Translations under genes and position numbers: made by a program | The notes under the pieces: model-generated | Told to the model about the DNA's origin: nothing | The model's input: only the letters and a program-made list of their open reading frames with translations | Database searches by the model: none | Shown: in pieces, positions 50,261-57,698 of the stretch | How the letters are laid out: every line of letters begins with the position of its first letter | Position numbering within the stretch: the first letter of the stretch is position 1 | Source of the DNA: an uncultured Acidobacteriota bacterium | GTDB lineage: Bacteria > Acidobacteriota > Terriglobia > Bryobacterales > Bryobacteraceae | Assembly (NCBI GenBank): GCA_902825945.1 | Contig: CADECY010000040.1 | Coordinates: 1 to 63,510, forward strand | Direction: 5' to 3' | DNA length: 63,510 nucleotides

Positions 50261-51901
50261 ATGAGAAATGGGCTTGTTACACTGTCGGTCTTGATCCTTT
50301 CGGCGGGCGGACTAGGCGCGCAGCCCAAGGTTACGGCGGTCTTCAACCGCGCCAGCATCATGCCGCCGGGAACACCCCAGCATGGCATCGCGCGCGGTTC
50401 GGTGATTCTCGTGTCCGGAACCAACCTCGGTCCAGCCGATCCCGCCGTGCAAAGCGCGGGAGCGGAACCGCTTTCGACGACGCTCGGTGGTGTCTCGATC
50501 CAAGTGACCGTGGGCGGAGTGACCACCGATGCGATCCCGTATACCGTGACAACCAACACCGTGGTCGCGATCCTGCGGTCGGAGACTCCAGCCGGCGATG
50601 GGACTCTCGTCGTGAAGAACGGCGATCAGGCGAGCGAGCCGTTCGCGATCAAGGTTCGGGAGAATGCCTTCGGCATCAGCTCGTCCGACGGCCGGGGACT
50701 CGGCGCGGTCGCGGTGAAGTTTGCGGACGGCACGGCGGTGACGGCGTCGAACGCGGCAAACCCGGGCGAATCCGTCTTCATCGAAGGCACGGGCCTCGGC
50801 GCGGACGCAGCCGATGAAACGCTGCCCATCGCGGAGCCGGCGAATCTCGAAGTGCCGATCGAGGTCTATTTCGGGAAGACGAAGGCCGAAGTCGGGTTCC
50901 GCGGCAGGTCGAACAATCCGGGATGGGATCGAGTTGAAGTGGTGGTGCCGGCGGGTGTGGAGGGATGCTTCGTTGGAGTGTACGCCAAGATCGGAACGTT
51001 CGTCTCGAATTTCCTCGTGCTTCCCGTCGCCACCACGGGACGTGTCTGCAAGGATCGTGGCGCCGATGTCACCGAGATTTTTGGCGCGGCGCCGGACAAA
51101 CCGATCCGGGCGGGACACATCGGTCTCGGCAAGACAACGTCCCACACGCCGGCAATCCCGCCGTTCGTTCCCGCGTCGTCCACCGCGTCCGACGGCGCCA
51201 GCGCCGTGTTCGTGAGCTACGAACCGAACTACTTCGTCAACTTCGGAGGCAAGGGCGAGCCGGAATTCGGCAGTTGCCTGGTGATCGTGCCGAGCCTCAG
51301 CACTTTCGATCTCCCGGTGGCATCCGCCGTGAAATATCTCGACGCGGGCCCGGCGATCACGGTCACACCGTCCGGCGGCTCCAGCGTGACAATGCCTCGC
51401 GCGGGCAATTCCTACTTCCTGACAACCTTGCCGGGACGCCCCCCGCTCATTCCCGCCACCGGCGGATCATTCCGATTCAACGGAACCGGCGGCGCGGACG
51501 TGGGCGCGTTCGAAGCGTCCACCGGATCGATCACTCCGCTCGCCTGGACCAATCGCGCCGCAGCCACCACCATCGACCGCTCCAAGGACCTCGAAATCAC
51601 CTGGACCGGCGGCCAGAACGCGGCCTACGTCGTGATCCTGGGTGGATCGAGCCTTCCGAGTCCGCGGCTCACGACGAGCTTCGTTTGCACCGAGCGGGCA
51701 ACGGCCGGCCGGTTCACGATTCCCGCGGATGTCCTGTCGACGCTGGTTCCGACCACCGTCACACCGGGCCCGTTCGCGATCTCGACCGACGAGCTGGCGG
51801 TGCTGGGATACAGCGCGCCGGGGAAGTTCACCGCACCCGGACTCGACACGGGCACGGTTACTTTCTTCTCCGGCGAACTTGCACTCGTCACCTATCGCTG
51901 A
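50261..51901 (+). CDS. Secreted TIGR03437/IPT-like protein
   Basis: Starting from the ATG at 50261, 546 residues with a signal peptide (ending Leu-Gly-Ala-Gln). The first roughly 230 residues match the Solibacter-type TIGR03437 domain: Val-Phe-Asn-Arg-Ala-Ser, Gly-Ser-Val-Ile-Leu-Val-Ser-Gly-Thr-Asn-Leu-Gly-Pro, Leu-Gly-Gly-Val-Ser-Ile-Gln-Val and Ile-Pro-Tyr-Thr-Val, an IPT/TIG-like beta-sandwich. The remaining half is also beta-rich, with Cys pairs. Proteins of this type are expanded in the Solibacter lineage and have no known function. A TTGACA stands at 50220-50225, but the -10 is unclear. The 3' end overlaps the convergent nucleotidyltransferase gene by 10 bases. Confidence 0.82.
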   Translation: MRNGLVTLSVLILSAGGLGAQPKVTAVFNRASIMPPGTPQHGIARGSVILVSGTNLGPADPAVQSAGAEPLSTTLGGVSIQVTVGGVTTDAIPYTVTTNTVVAILRSETPAGDGTLVVKNGDQASEPFAIKVRENAFGISSSDGRGLGAVAVKFADGTAVTASNAANPGESVFIEGTGLGADAADETLPIAEPANLEVPIEVYFGKTKAEVGFRGRSNNPGWDRVEVVVPAGVEGCFVGVYAKIGTFVSNFLVLPVATTGRVCKDRGADVTEIFGAAPDKPIRAGHIGLGKTTSHTPAIPPFVPASSTASDGASAVFVSYEPNYFVNFGGKGEPEFGSCLVIVPSLSTFDLPVASAVKYLDAGPAITVTPSGGSSVTMPRAGNSYFLTTLPGRPPLIPATGGSFRFNGTGGADVGAFEASTGSITPLAWTNRAAATTIDRSKDLEITWTGGQNAAYVVILGGSSLPSPRLTTSFVCTERATAGRFTIPADVLSTLVPTTVTPGPFAISTDELAVLGYSAPGKFTAPGLDTGTVTFFSGELALVTYR

Positions 51902-52434
51902 GCGCCCGCGTCAGGTGTTTGGCGCTCGATCCTTGCCCGGATCAATTGGCGAACCTCCGGGCTGATGTCTGTTGCCTCGAGCCGTTCTCGGAGCACGTCC
52001 GGATCCGTCATTCGGTGTTTGGCGAGTTCCGCCGTAAAGCCGATATCCTTGTCGCGCCCCGCGACATGCTTTGCGATTGCAAGGTCGTGAACCTCGAGGC
52101 ACCAGCCTCGCACCCCGCGCGTGTTCTCGTTCTGGACCAGGATGAGGCGATCCTTCCAGCCTCGTGGCAGGGTGGAGGTCTCCTCACCCACGCCATGCGC
52201 GTAGTAGCCGAACTCCTCCTCGAACGGCGAGCCCTCGCCGATCGTCCCGTCGATCAGATTCCAGCGGTCTGGGCGATTGCGTGGGTACACATCGGCCTCC
52301 CGCGACACCAGTAGCGCTGATGGCGCCGATGGGAACTGACCGAGAATCGCCTGGCTGCCCACGACAACAATGTCCGCGTCATCGGCGATCATTCCCGACG
52401 CCCGGATCACATGCTCCAACTGTGCTCGCGTCAA
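51892..52434 (-). CDS. DUF6036-type nucleotidyltransferase (toxin-antitoxin-like)
   Basis: A 180-residue protein of the minimal nucleotidyltransferase type. Ile-Val-Val-Val-Gly-Ser-Gln-Ala-Ile-Leu supplies the Gly-Ser motif, and Ser-Arg-Glu-Ala-Asp-Val-Tyr-Pro the metal-binding acidic part. The tail His-Asp-Leu-Ala-Ile-Ala-Lys and Lys-Asp-X-X-Phe is typical of the DUF6036/AbiEii-related group. The start is a TTG at 52434 with GGAGG four bases before it. It overlaps the upstream partner gene by 56 bases, which is typical for a two-gene toxin-antitoxin or defence module; which of the two is toxic is not known. Confidence 0.8.
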   Translation of the reverse strand: MTRAQLEHVIRASGMIADDADIVVVGSQAILGQFPSAPSALLVSREADVYPRNRPDRWNLIDGTIGEGSPFEEEFGYYAHGVGEETSTLPRGWKDRLILVQNENTRGVRGWCLEVHDLAIAKHVAGRDKDIGFTAELAKHRMTDPDVLRERLEATDISPEVRQLIRARIERQTPDAGAQR

Positions 52435-52723
52435 GTATCCTCCATCGCTCTCGCGGAGTCAGAACGCCGGCGAACGGGCTCGACTGCCGCAGCTCCGTCA
52501 TGCGCTCGGAATCTTCCACGATCAGCTTCGCCAATTCGGCGGCGGGCAGGTGCAGCAACCGCCTCCATTCCTCGAGGTACGGCGCCGAGCGGCCCGCGGT
52601 TGCGGCCCACCGATCGAGGTTCGCCCGGGCCTTTTCCACGACGGGACTGGAATCTTCCAGCAGTTTCCGCGCGATCTCTTGGTGCATCGCCAGACTTCGC
52701 AACTCGACTCTTCGGTGGCTCAT
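52379..52723 (-). CDS. Partner of the DUF6036 nucleotidyltransferase (antitoxin-like)
   Basis: A 114-residue, mostly helical protein: His-Gln-Glu-Ile-Ala-Arg-Lys-Leu, Ala-Arg-Ala-Asn-Leu-Asp-Arg-Trp, Glu-Glu-Trp-Arg-Arg-Leu-Leu, then Gln-Ser-Ser-Pro-Phe-Ala-Gly-Val-Leu and Pro-Arg-Glu-Arg-Trp. The last two blocks recur in proteins encoded directly upstream of DUF6036 genes. The ATG at 52723 has a GGAAG site; the much longer frame that extends into the opposite gene is a shadow. Gene order partner then nucleotidyltransferase, with a long overlap, suggests strict co-expression. Confidence 0.75.
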   Translation of the reverse strand: MSHRRVELRSLAMHQEIARKLLEDSSPVVEKARANLDRWAATAGRSAPYLEEWRRLLHLPAAELAKLIVEDSERMTELRQSSPFAGVLTPRERWRILDASTVGACDPGVGNDRR

Positions 52724-52775
52724 CGCTTCCGGGACGCGGGCCCGTTCCTCTTCGATCATCACACGGCGAGCGGCC

Positions 52776-52804
52776 TTGCGCCCGGCTCCGCGAAGCGCTA
52801 CGCT
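52776..52804 (+). promoter_or_regulatory. Predicted promoter (TTGCGC-N17-TACGCT), 6 bases before the ATG
   Basis: TTGCGC at 52776-52781 and TACGCT at 52799-52804 have a 17-base spacer. Six bases follow before the ATG at 52811, so initiation would fall on or next to the start codon. No Shine-Dalgarno. Confidence 0.5.
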
Positions 52805-52810
52805 CGAATC

Positions 52811-53512
52811 ATGATCGGCTACCTTATCGGACTCGCCGTCTTCGCCGGACTCGCCTTCGGGCAGATCGGCACGATCTACCCGCCAACGCGACCCGCGGGG
52901 GTGGGCCCCATTGGAGCCGGATTCGGCAGCGTCGTGTTTCCGGGAACGGGCAATCCAGCATACAGCCACGGCCACATTCAGAATCTCGGCGCGAGTATCC
53001 GTGGAGTGAATCCCGCGCCCGTTGCGGCACCGCCGGCCGGCGGATACGGATACGCCGTTCCGATCGCGATGCCGTACCCGGTCGCCTATCCGGCTCAGGC
53101 CGCCATGCCGAACATCACGGTCGTGAATGCGCCGCAACCCGCGCCAACGGTGATCATCAACAACAACTACACGCCTGACAATCCTCGCCCGGTGATGAAG
53201 GACTACACCGATGCGGATCTGCCGGAAGCGTCCAACACCGTGCGAACTTATCAGGCGCCGGTGCCGAACAATGCCGAAGGCCAGCGGCGCCCGGTCAAGA
53301 TCCGGCGGGAGACCGACGACAAGCCGACCATCTATCTGCTCGCGCTCAAGGACGGCGCGGTCTTCTCCTGCTATGCCTACTGGCTCGAAGGCGACACCGT
53401 TCACTACGTCACCACCAAGCAGGCGCACAACAAAGTGTCGCGAACGCTCGTCGACGAGAAGGTCAGCGATCAGTTGAACAGCGAGCGCAACGTCGAGTTT
53501 TCGCTGGAGTAG
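52811..53512 (+). CDS. Small secreted protein of unknown function
   Basis: A 233-residue protein: signal peptide ending Leu-Ala-Phe-Gly-Gln, a Gly/Pro/Ala-rich low-complexity stretch (about 20-130, with many Pro-Ala and Tyr-Pro pairs), then a compact C-terminal domain (about 165-233) with Tyr-Leu-Leu-Ala-Leu-Lys-Asp-Gly and Tyr-Trp-Leu-Glu-Gly-Asp-Thr-Val-His-Tyr. This last pattern is seen in other acidobacterial secreted proteins, but I cannot name it. It is followed without a gap by the stop of the convergent Nudix gene. Confidence 0.75.
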   Translation: MIGYLIGLAVFAGLAFGQIGTIYPPTRPAGVGPIGAGFGSVVFPGTGNPAYSHGHIQNLGASIRGVNPAPVAAPPAGGYGYAVPIAMPYPVAYPAQAAMPNITVVNAPQPAPTVIINNNYTPDNPRPVMKDYTDADLPEASNTVRTYQAPVPNNAEGQRRPVKIRRETDDKPTIYLLALKDGAVFSCYAYWLEGDTVHYVTTKQAHNKVSRTLVDEKVSDQLNSERNVEFSLE

Positions 53513-53935
53513 CTACCACTCACCGCGAGCCAAGCGCTTGACGAAATCGATGTCGCCATCGAGGAAGTCGTAGTCTGGAAACTTCGATGGATGCTCCCAT
53601 CGAATGTCGTGGAATGCCTGATTGACCGGTTCGCCCGTGAACTGCTCCACGCGGAAGAAGATCAGGCGGATCGGCGGCCGCCCCGGATACTCGAACTCGT
53701 AGCGCGTGATCTCGGCGCCGATCACCGCCTCGATCGCCAGTTCCTCGCGGAGTTCGCGTTCGAGGGCCTGCCGCGGAGTTTCGGCCGGTTCCATCTTGCC
53801 GCCGGGAAACTCCCACTTGAACTCGTGCCATTCGCCCTTCGAGCGCTGGCCGATCAGCACCTGTCCATCCTCGCGATAGATCACACCAGCGACCACGGTG
53901 ATCGGCGGACGGTCACGATTCGGAATCGTACTCAC
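53513..53935 (-). CDS. Nudix hydrolase, MutT-like
   Basis: A 140-residue single-domain Nudix protein. The Nudix box is complete in its catalytic part: Gly-Lys-Met-Glu-Pro-Ala-Glu then seven residues and Arg-Glu-Leu-Arg-Glu-Glu-Leu (about residues 46-66); the last Gly of the consensus is Ala. Trp-Glu-Phe-Pro-Gly-Gly just before it is typical of MutT/8-oxo-dGTP hydrolases, so removal of oxidised nucleotides is the best guess. The GTG start at 53935 overlaps the radical SAM stop (GTGA). A much longer frame is rejected because it would run into that gene. Confidence 0.88.
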   Translation of the reverse strand: MSTIPNRDRPPITVVAGVIYREDGQVLIGQRSKGEWHEFKWEFPGGKMEPAETPRQALERELREELAIEAVIGAEITRYEFEYPGRPPIRLIFFRVEQFTGEPVNQAFHDIRWEHPSKFPDYDFLDGDIDFVKRLARGEW

Positions 53936-55101
53936 AGGCTCTCCATGGTCTTGAAGGCGGTGATCTCGTCCAGAGGAGCCTCCGTCAGCCGCTCGAATCG
54001 ATCGCGCAGCCACGCATACGGGATCTCGAATAACTGAACCCGCGGCGAGAACTTCGTGCTCTCGTGAATGAAGCAACTGTGCGTGCACCAGCAATTCGCC
54101 GACTCGATCGCTTTCACCTCGTCTCTCATCTGTGTCGAGGCGAGCGCGGCTCGCGTGTCGTACCCGAACTCGGCAAGATCGCCCACGATGCCACGCAACT
54201 CGCACGAGCGGAACTTTCCGTTGTGATCGATGACCATCGTCGAATCGCCCGCCGTGCAGCGCATCGGCCAGCGCGTTGGCTGCTCGAGGCACTTTTCATG
54301 CAGGTCGAAGTGGAGGCGCAGGTTCCCGAGGTAGTAGAGTTCTGCGATTTGCCGCACGCCAGGCGGCAGGTGCGCGAAGAGCTTCTTCGCGTAGTGGCGG
54401 TGAAACGGCATCAGACGCTTGTGAAGGGCTGCCACTTCTTCTCGCCCCAGGCTCTTCAGGCTCTTGTCGGGAGCCTCGCCGCGAACCACTTCGAAGTACT
54501 GTCCGTTCAGCTTGTTTTCGCCGGCCAGATACAGCCCCAGCCGCACGATCTCGTCATAGTTTTCGCGCGTGATCACGGTCGCGACATTACGGCGCAGCCG
54601 CTTCACGCCGCGGTAGCGCTCCTCCGCCTGCCGGATCGTCTCGATGGTTCGCGTGAAATTGTTCGGTACGCCGCGAATGGCGTCGTGGGTATTCGCGAGT
54701 CCGTCGAGCGAGAAGTTGAGATCGATGGCGACATCGTCCGGCGTCTCGGCGAGCATCCGGTCGACAGCCGCGAAGATTTTTTCGGGGAGCAGGCCGTTGG
54801 TCGGTAGGTTCACGTTGCGGACGCCATTGTTTCGCGCGAACATCGCGATGATCTCCGCCAGTTCGGCGCGCAGGAACGGCTCACCGCCCGAGATCCACAG
54901 CTTGCGGAACGGAGGCGCGGTTTCCGAGATCCGCTGGATCTGGCCGAATGTCAGGTCGTCGCGCGAATTCAGCTTGTCGAAATAGAAGCAGGTACGGCAC
55001 AACGAGTTGCAGCGCGAGGTGACGAACAGGAACATCGCGTTGAACTCGGCGGAGCGCGTCCGTTCCCGGAGAATCCGGAAGTAATTCCGCGGGGCCGTCA
55101 T
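53932..55101 (-). CDS. Radical SAM protein with SPASM-like C-terminus
   Basis: The 389-residue protein has the 4Fe-4S motif Cys-Asn-Ser-Leu-Cys-Arg-Thr-Cys (CX3CX2C) near residue 31, Gly-Gly-Glu-Pro at about 70, and the TIM-barrel blocks Asn-Leu-Pro-Thr-Asn-Gly and Asn-Phe-Ser-Leu-Asp-Gly. Its C-terminal third carries more Cys (Met-Arg-Cys-Thr-Ala-Gly, Ser-Cys-Glu-Leu, Cys-Trp-Cys-Thr-His-Ser-Cys), consistent with a SPASM/twitch auxiliary cluster. Such enzymes modify peptides, sugars or lipids; no precursor gene is near. It is divergent from an IscU-like scaffold gene with only 18 bases between the starts. Confidence 0.87.
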   Translation of the reverse strand: MTAPRNYFRILRERTRSAEFNAMFLFVTSRCNSLCRTCFYFDKLNSRDDLTFGQIQRISETAPPFRKLWISGGEPFLRAELAEIIAMFARNNGVRNVNLPTNGLLPEKIFAAVDRMLAETPDDVAIDLNFSLDGLANTHDAIRGVPNNFTRTIETIRQAEERYRGVKRLRRNVATVITRENYDEIVRLGLYLAGENKLNGQYFEVVRGEAPDKSLKSLGREEVAALHKRLMPFHRHYAKKLFAHLPPGVRQIAELYYLGNLRLHFDLHEKCLEQPTRWPMRCTAGDSTMVIDHNGKFRSCELRGIVGDLAEFGYDTRAALASTQMRDEVKAIESANCWCTHSCFIHESTKFSPRVQLFEIPYAWLRDRFERLTEAPLDEITAFKTMESL

Positions 55102-55105
55102 GTCC

Positions 55106-55115
55106 TACCATTGTC
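55106..55115. promoter_or_regulatory. Overlapping divergent -10-like hexamers between radical SAM and iscU-like genes
   Basis: TACCAT on the plus strand (55106-55111) is 8 bases before the ATG at 55120. GACAAT on the minus strand (55110-55115) is 8 bases before the ATG at 55101. The minus gene also has AGGA seven bases upstream of its start, so its case is less clear. Confidence 0.4.
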
Positions 55116-55119
55116 TCAG

Positions 55120-55479
55120 ATGCACAGTGAGCAGCTACTTGATCACTTTCAGAATCCGAGGAACCCCGGCGAGTTGCCGCCGCCCGCCATCACGGTCGAA
55201 GTGAGCAATCCCGCCTGCGGCGACATCCTGCGGCTTTCGGTGCGCTTCGAAGAAGGCCGGGCCACCGAGGCGCGATACAAGACGCGGGGCTGCGTAGCGT
55301 CAATCGCCGCCGGAAGCGCGCTCACGGAATTGATCGCGGGCCGCGCGCCGCACGAACTGCGCGAAATCGGCGCGGCGGCGATCGAACAAGCGCTCGGTGG
55401 GCTGATTCCAGAATCAAAGCACGCAGCCGTCCTGTGCATCGACGGTGTTCGCGCGCTGTTGAAACAGGTGAAAACATGA
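55120..55479 (+). CDS. IscU/SufU-like iron-sulfur cluster scaffold protein
   Basis: A 119-residue IscU/NifU N-terminal-type protein. Three ligand Cys are in place: Asn-Pro-Ala-Cys-Gly-Asp, Thr-Arg-Gly-Cys-Val-Ala-Ser, and a third Cys near the end (Ala-Val-Leu-Cys-Ile-Asp). The N-terminal His-Phe-Gln-Asn-Pro-Arg-Asn is also typical. It should assemble Fe-S clusters from a desulfurase, which is not in the window. ATG at 55120 preferred over a TTG three codons earlier. Its stop overlaps the E1 start as ATGA. The client could be the divergent radical SAM enzyme. Confidence 0.88.
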   Translation: MHSEQLLDHFQNPRNPGELPPPAITVEVSNPACGDILRLSVRFEEGRATEARYKTRGCVASIAAGSALTELIAGRAPHELREIGAAAIEQALGGLIPESKHAAVLCIDGVRALLKQVKT

Positions 55480-57533
55480 CCGTGCTCCCCCGCGAGTCAT
55501 TGCTTCGCGCCTTCCGCGCGATCCACATGGCGCGCCGGCTCGACGACCGCGAGGTCGCCCTCAAGCGGCAGAATCGTATCTTCTTCCAGATCTCGGGTGC
55601 CGGACACGAGGCGATCCAGGCCGCAGCCGCGCTCAACCTGAAGCCGGCGCACGACTGGATCTATCCCTACTACCGCGATCGCGCGTTGTGCCTGATGCTC
55701 GGCGTGAGCGCCGAACAGATGTTGCTCGGAGCGGTGGGCGCGGCGGCCGATCGCGCCTCGGGCGGACGCCAGATGCCGTCGCACTGGGGCGATCGCGATC
55801 TCCGCATCGTCACCTCGTCGTCACCCACGGGAACTCAGTTCCTGCAGGCGTGCGGATGCGCGCAGGCATCGCGCATGCTCGCACCCGATTCGGACGAGAT
55901 CACGCTGGTCACATCCGGAGATGGCGCCACGAGCGAAGGCGAATTCTGGGAGGCTCTCAATCTCGCCTGCCTCGAAAAGCTGCCGGTCCTGTTTCTGATC
56001 GAGGACAACGGATACGCGATCTCCGTGCCGATCGAAAAGCAGACCGCTGGAGGCAACGTACTGCGGCTCACCTCCGGCTTCCCGGGCTTGCTACGCCTGG
56101 AAGTGGATGGCTGCGACGTCGAGGCATCGTACCTCGTGATGAAGCAGGCCGTCGAGTACTGCCGCGCCGGACACGGGCCCGCGATGGTCCGCGCGACGGT
56201 GATCAGGCCCTATTCCCATTCGCTCTCCGATGACGAGAAGCTCTACCGGCCCGATTCCGAACGTGACGCCGAAGCGCGTCGCGATCCCTTTCAGCGCTTT
56301 CCTGAATGGCTCCTGCGCCACGGTGTGGTGGATCGTCACGGCCTGCAACTGCTCATGCACGACATCGAAGAGGAAGTGAGCCGCGCGACCAAGGCCGCCC
56401 TGGCGGCGGCTCCTCCTGCGAAGTCGACTGCCCTCGATCATCTCTACTCGCACCGGATCGACCCGGCCGGCCCGAGCTTCGACACCAGTCCCGAGTTCAC
56501 CGGCGAGCCGCGCACGATGGTCGACTCGATCAACCTCACGCTCGAAGAGGAGATGGCCCGTAATCCGCGAATCGTGGTCTTCGGCGAAGATGTCGCCGAC
56601 TGCTCGCGAGAAGAGAATCTCGATCGTGTCAAGGGCAAGGGAGGCGTCTTCAAGGCGACGCAGAATCTCCAACGGCGTTTCGGTTCAGCCCGCTGCTTCA
56701 ACACTCCGCTCGCCGAAGCTTCGATCGTGGGGCGCGCGGTGGGAATGGCAACGCGCGGACTGATGCCGGTACCCGAGGTCCAGTTCTTCGACTACATTTG
56801 GCCCGCCATGATGCAGATCCGCGGGGAGATGGCGACGATGCGCTGGCGCAGCAACGGCACGTTCTCGTGTCCGATGGTGTTGCGCGTTCCGATCGGCGGG
56901 TATCTGACCGGCGGCGCGATCTATCACAGCCAGTGTGGCGAGGTGCTGTTCACCCACTTACCCGGCCTGCGCGTGCTGATGCCGTCGAACGCGCTCGACG
57001 CATGCGGGTTGTTACGCACGGCGCTCCGCTGCGACGATCCGGTGATGTTTCTCGAACACAAGAAGCTCTATCGTGAGGCATACAATCGGTCTCCGCATCC
57101 GGGACCCGAATACTGCATTCCGTTCGGCCGCGCGCGGATCGCCAAGCCAGGCAAGAGCCTCACCGTGGTCACCTACGGCGCGACAGTGCAGAAGTCGCTG
57201 CAGGCGGCCGCCGTCCTCGAGCGGAAAAACCACGATTGGTCGATCGAGGTGATCGATCTCCGCTCCCTGCTTCCCTGGGACTTCGAGACCGTGGCCGAAT
57301 CGGCCCGCCGCACGGCGCGCACCTTGGTGGTGCATGAGGACACGCTGTCGTTCGGCTTCGGTGCCGAGGTAGCGGCGCGTCTGTCGTCCGAGCTTTTCGG
57401 CTACCTCGATGCACCAGTGGAACGCGTGGCGGCACAGGACACATGGGTCGGCTACAACCCGGAGCTCGAGGACGCGATTCTGCCCCAGGTGGAGGATATC
57501 TCGTCCCGAATGGAGCGCATCCTAACATATTGA
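55476..57533 (+). CDS. Fused 2-oxoacid dehydrogenase E1 alpha-beta subunits
   Basis: The thiamine-diphosphate E1 enzyme decarboxylates branched-chain 2-oxoacids or pyruvate. Here 685 residues contain both subunits in one chain. The alpha part (about 1-335) has the ThDP motif Gly-Asp-Gly-Ala-Thr-Ser-Glu-Gly with Glu-Asp-Asn-Gly-Tyr 30 residues on. The beta part (about 350-685) starts Thr-Leu-Glu-Glu-Glu-Met with the catalytic Glu region, Phe-Gly-Glu-Asp-Val, and ends with the usual Pro-Gln-Val-Glu-Asp-Ile. A substrate-binding His-Ser-X-Ser-Asp-Asp loop is intact (Tyr-Ser-His-Ser-Leu-Ser-Asp-Asp). E2 and E3 genes are not nearby. ATGA overlap with the scaffold gene. Confidence 0.92.
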   Translation: MTVLPRESLLRAFRAIHMARRLDDREVALKRQNRIFFQISGAGHEAIQAAAALNLKPAHDWIYPYYRDRALCLMLGVSAEQMLLGAVGAAADRASGGRQMPSHWGDRDLRIVTSSSPTGTQFLQACGCAQASRMLAPDSDEITLVTSGDGATSEGEFWEALNLACLEKLPVLFLIEDNGYAISVPIEKQTAGGNVLRLTSGFPGLLRLEVDGCDVEASYLVMKQAVEYCRAGHGPAMVRATVIRPYSHSLSDDEKLYRPDSERDAEARRDPFQRFPEWLLRHGVVDRHGLQLLMHDIEEEVSRATKAALAAAPPAKSTALDHLYSHRIDPAGPSFDTSPEFTGEPRTMVDSINLTLEEEMARNPRIVVFGEDVADCSREENLDRVKGKGGVFKATQNLQRRFGSARCFNTPLAEASIVGRAVGMATRGLMPVPEVQFFDYIWPAMMQIRGEMATMRWRSNGTFSCPMVLRVPIGGYLTGGAIYHSQCGEVLFTHLPGLRVLMPSNALDACGLLRTALRCDDPVMFLEHKKLYREAYNRSPHPGPEYCIPFGRARIAKPGKSLTVVTYGATVQKSLQAAAVLERKNHDWSIEVIDLRSLLPWDFETVAESARRTARTLVVHEDTLSFGFGAEVAARLSSELFGYLDAPVERVAAQDTWVGYNPELEDAILPQVEDISSRMERILTY

Positions 57534-57698
57534 AGCGGCCCGCCCGATATGAGACTGGGGCTCTCCGGGCCCCCCTCCGCACCCCCGCCGGGGGATGGAA
57601 TGATGCTAGGATATTCTTTGCGGGGCAAAGGGGAAGCGGAGGAGGAGAATTTCCGCCCGGTCTGACGGTTGCCCTGGAAGTCTTCAAGCAAAACAAAC

